Source: Micromonospora echinofusca (GTDB taxonomy: Bacteria; Actinomycetota; Actinomycetes; Mycobacteriales; Micromonosporaceae). Taken from it: a DNA stretch of 64,000 bases. Both the position numbers and the translations under genes were made by a program. The notes under the pieces are model-generated. The model did no database searches, was not told the DNA's origin, and saw only the letters and a list, made by a program, of their open reading frames with translations. The stretch covers positions 5,793,001 through 5,857,000 of the forward strand of contig NZ_LT607733.1 of assembly GCF_900091445.1 (NCBI RefSeq). The letters are read 5' to 3'. Positions 62,849 to 64,000 of the stretch are shown here, one piece after another (position 1 is the stretch's first letter; every line of letters begins with the position of its first letter).

Positions 62849-63709
62849 GTGGCGCTCTCGCTGGCTATCTCGCCCTGCCCCAACGACACGTTCGTCTTCC
62901 ACGCCCTGGTGCACGGCCTCGTGCCCGGCGCCCCGCCGGTCGACGTCACGTACGCCGACGTGGACGTGACCAACACGGCTGCCGAGCGGGGGGCGTTCGA
63001 CCTGGTCAAGGTGAGCTACGCGGCGCTGCCGTGGCTGCTGGACGACTACCACCTGCTGCCCTGCGGGGGTGCGCTCGGCCGTGGCTGCGGTCCGCTGGTG
63101 CTGACCCGCGGCGACCGCGGCCCCGGCCAGCCCGACGGCTCCGGCCGCGCCGACCTGAGTGGTGCCACGGTGGCGGTGCCGGGCGACCGGACCACGGCGT
63201 ACCTGCTCTTCCGGCTCTGGGCTGCCGAGCGGCCCCCCGCGCGGATCGAGGTCGTGCCGTTCCACGAGATCATGCCGGGCGTCGCGGCCGGCCGGTACGA
63301 CGCCGGGCTGGTCATCCACGAGGCCCGGTTCACCTACCCGCGGCACGGCCTGACCGCCCTGGTCGACCTCGGCGAGTGGTGGGAGGCCGACACCGGCCTG
63401 CCCATCCCCCTCGGGGCCATCCTGGCCCGGCGCGGCGCCGTCGACCCGGAGGCCGCCGCCGGGTGGGTCCGCGAGTCGGTGCGCCGGGCCTGGGCCGATC
63501 CCGCCGCCAGCCGGGAGTACGTGCTGGCGCACGCCCAGGAGATGGAGCCCGACGTGGTGGACCGGCACATCGGGCTCTACGTGAACGAGTTCACCGCCGA
63601 CCTGGGGGACGCGGGGTTCGCCGCCGTCCAGGCGTTGCTCGGCCGGGCCGCCGACGCCGGGCTGGTGCCTCAGACCTCCAGCTCGTTGGCGACCGCGTGG
63701 ACCAGCTGA
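62849..63709 (+). CDS. mqnD: 1,4-dihydroxy-6-naphthoate synthase (menaquinone pathway)
   Basis: A 286-residue periplasmic-binding-protein-like enzyme converting cyclic dehypoxanthine futalosine to 1,4-dihydroxy-6-naphthoate. ISPCPNDTFVFHALVHG is the MqnD signature that separates it from MqnA. VDVTNTAAERGAFDLVKVSYAALPWL, TVAVPGDRTTAYLLFRL, GRYDAGLVIHEARFTY and EADTGLPIPLGAI continue the fold, with the conserved His in IHEARF. Its 3' end overlaps the convergent cold-shock-like gene by 40 bp. Confidence 0.95.
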   Translation: MALSLAISPCPNDTFVFHALVHGLVPGAPPVDVTYADVDVTNTAAERGAFDLVKVSYAALPWLLDDYHLLPCGGALGRGCGPLVLTRGDRGPGQPDGSGRADLSGATVAVPGDRTTAYLLFRLWAAERPPARIEVVPFHEIMPGVAAGRYDAGLVIHEARFTYPRHGLTALVDLGEWWEADTGLPIPLGAILARRGAVDPEAAAGWVRESVRRAWADPAASREYVLAHAQEMEPDVVDRHIGLYVNEFTADLGDAGFAAVQALLGRAADAGLVPQTSSSLATAWTS

Positions 63710-64000
63710 GCGATCTTCTGCGCCGTCTTGCGGTCCGGGAAGCGACCCCGGCGCAGGTCCGGCTGGACCTTCGCCTCCAGCACCTTGATCATGTCCTCGA
63801 CGAGGCCGTGCAGCTCCTCCGCCGGCCGGCGGCGCAACTCCGCCATCGACGGCGGGGCGTCGAGCAGCTTGACCCCCATCGCCTGCGAGCCCCGGCGGCT
63901 GTCCACCACGCTGAAGTCGACCCGCTGACCGCCCTTGAGGTCGGTGACACCCGTCGGTAGCGCGCCCTTGGGCAGGAACACGTCGCCACCTTCGTCGCTG
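63670..64000 (-). CDS. Cold-shock-domain protein with C-terminal extension, 3' part
   Basis: The gene enters from beyond the window end; 109 residues are visible. It starts inside the beta-barrel (GGDVFLPKGALPTGVTDLKGGQRVDFSVVDSRRGSQAMGVKLL) and continues into a helical C-terminal extension of about 65 residues (MAELRRRPAEELHGLVEDMIKVLEAKVQP and FPDRKTAQKIAQLVHAVANELEV). The extended form is typical of the actinobacterial CspB-type single-strand nucleic-acid-binding proteins of about 130-150 residues. It converges with mqnD and the coding ends overlap by 40 bp. The frame runs off the window, so the start is not visible. Confidence 0.88.
   Translation of the reverse strand, partial: SDEGGDVFLPKGALPTGVTDLKGGQRVDFSVVDSRRGSQAMGVKLLDAPPSMAELRRRPAEELHGLVEDMIKVLEAKVQPDLRRGRFPDRKTAQKIAQLVHAVANELEV

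Overview
The window looks like chromosome from a high-GC actinomycete, most likely a Micromonosporaceae (Micromonospora-like). The reasons are the very high G+C of almost every codon third position, frequent GTG starts, many genes that appear to be leaderless (TANNNT about 6 nt before the start codon), sepH, futalosine-pathway menaquinone genes (mqnB, mqnD), DUF3027/DUF2530 genes and a complete actinobacterial type VII (ESX) secretion locus. No IS element, prophage, CRISPR array, rRNA or tRNA was seen. Species identity is an inference.

Region by region. 1-5.3 kb: the 3' end of a YibE/F membrane protein; a c-di-AMP (ydaO-type) riboswitch in front of a secreted coiled-coil cell-wall protein; a beta-carbonic anhydrase; a winged-helix regulator; and a stand-alone mycosin. 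5.3-21.7 kb: the type VII secretion locus. It holds a second mycosin, EccC, EccD, EccE, EccB, a classical WXG100 pair, two paralogous larger substrate-like pairs that flank the core, and an accessory group (YbaB-like protein, helical protein, membrane-anchored WXG-like protein, three-TM protein). No eccA or espG was recognised. 21.8-30.1 kb: small membrane/secreted proteins, a PPOX-fold protein, a secreted C39-like protease, a hemerythrin protein, a P450 with its 3Fe-4S ferredoxin, an MT0933-type small protein, an AI-2E-family exporter and an alpha/beta hydrolase. 30.2-35.2 kb: disaccharide phosphorylase (GH65) plus beta-phosphoglucomutase-like HAD, a hotdog protein and an orphan sugar-importer ATPase (MsiK-like). 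35.3-41.1 kb: a cell-wall polyol-phosphate polymer operon (ABC-2 permease, ATPase, NTase-like/CDP-alcohol phosphotransferase, GT2-TagF fusion). 41.2-50.9 kb: L-serine dehydratase with unusual codon use, PspC, DUF4230, a conserved small protein, nitroreductase, aldose epimerase, MFS, pdxH, a citrate synthase and serC. 51-64 kb: sepH, aldo/keto reductase, thpR, a MarR-MFS pair with a palindromic operator, an NCS2 purine-type permease, DUF2530, DUF3027, an MFS protein coupled to mqnB, an XRE-GNAT fusion with two DnaA boxes upstream, mqnD and the 3' end of a cold-shock-type gene.

How the parts work together. The ESX core would export the WXG100-type pairs, with EccC as motor, EccB/C/D/E as the membrane channel and the two mycosins as membrane-anchored proteases. 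GH65 and the HAD enzyme would turn an imported glucose disaccharide into glucose and glucose 6-phosphate, with the MsiK-like ATPase able to energise import. The TagGH-like exporter moves the polymer made by the GT2-TagF and CDP-alcohol enzymes. mqnB and mqnD are two non-adjacent steps of futalosine-dependent menaquinone synthesis. Everything here was read by eye from sequence and translations. Domain positions are approximate and no database search was run.
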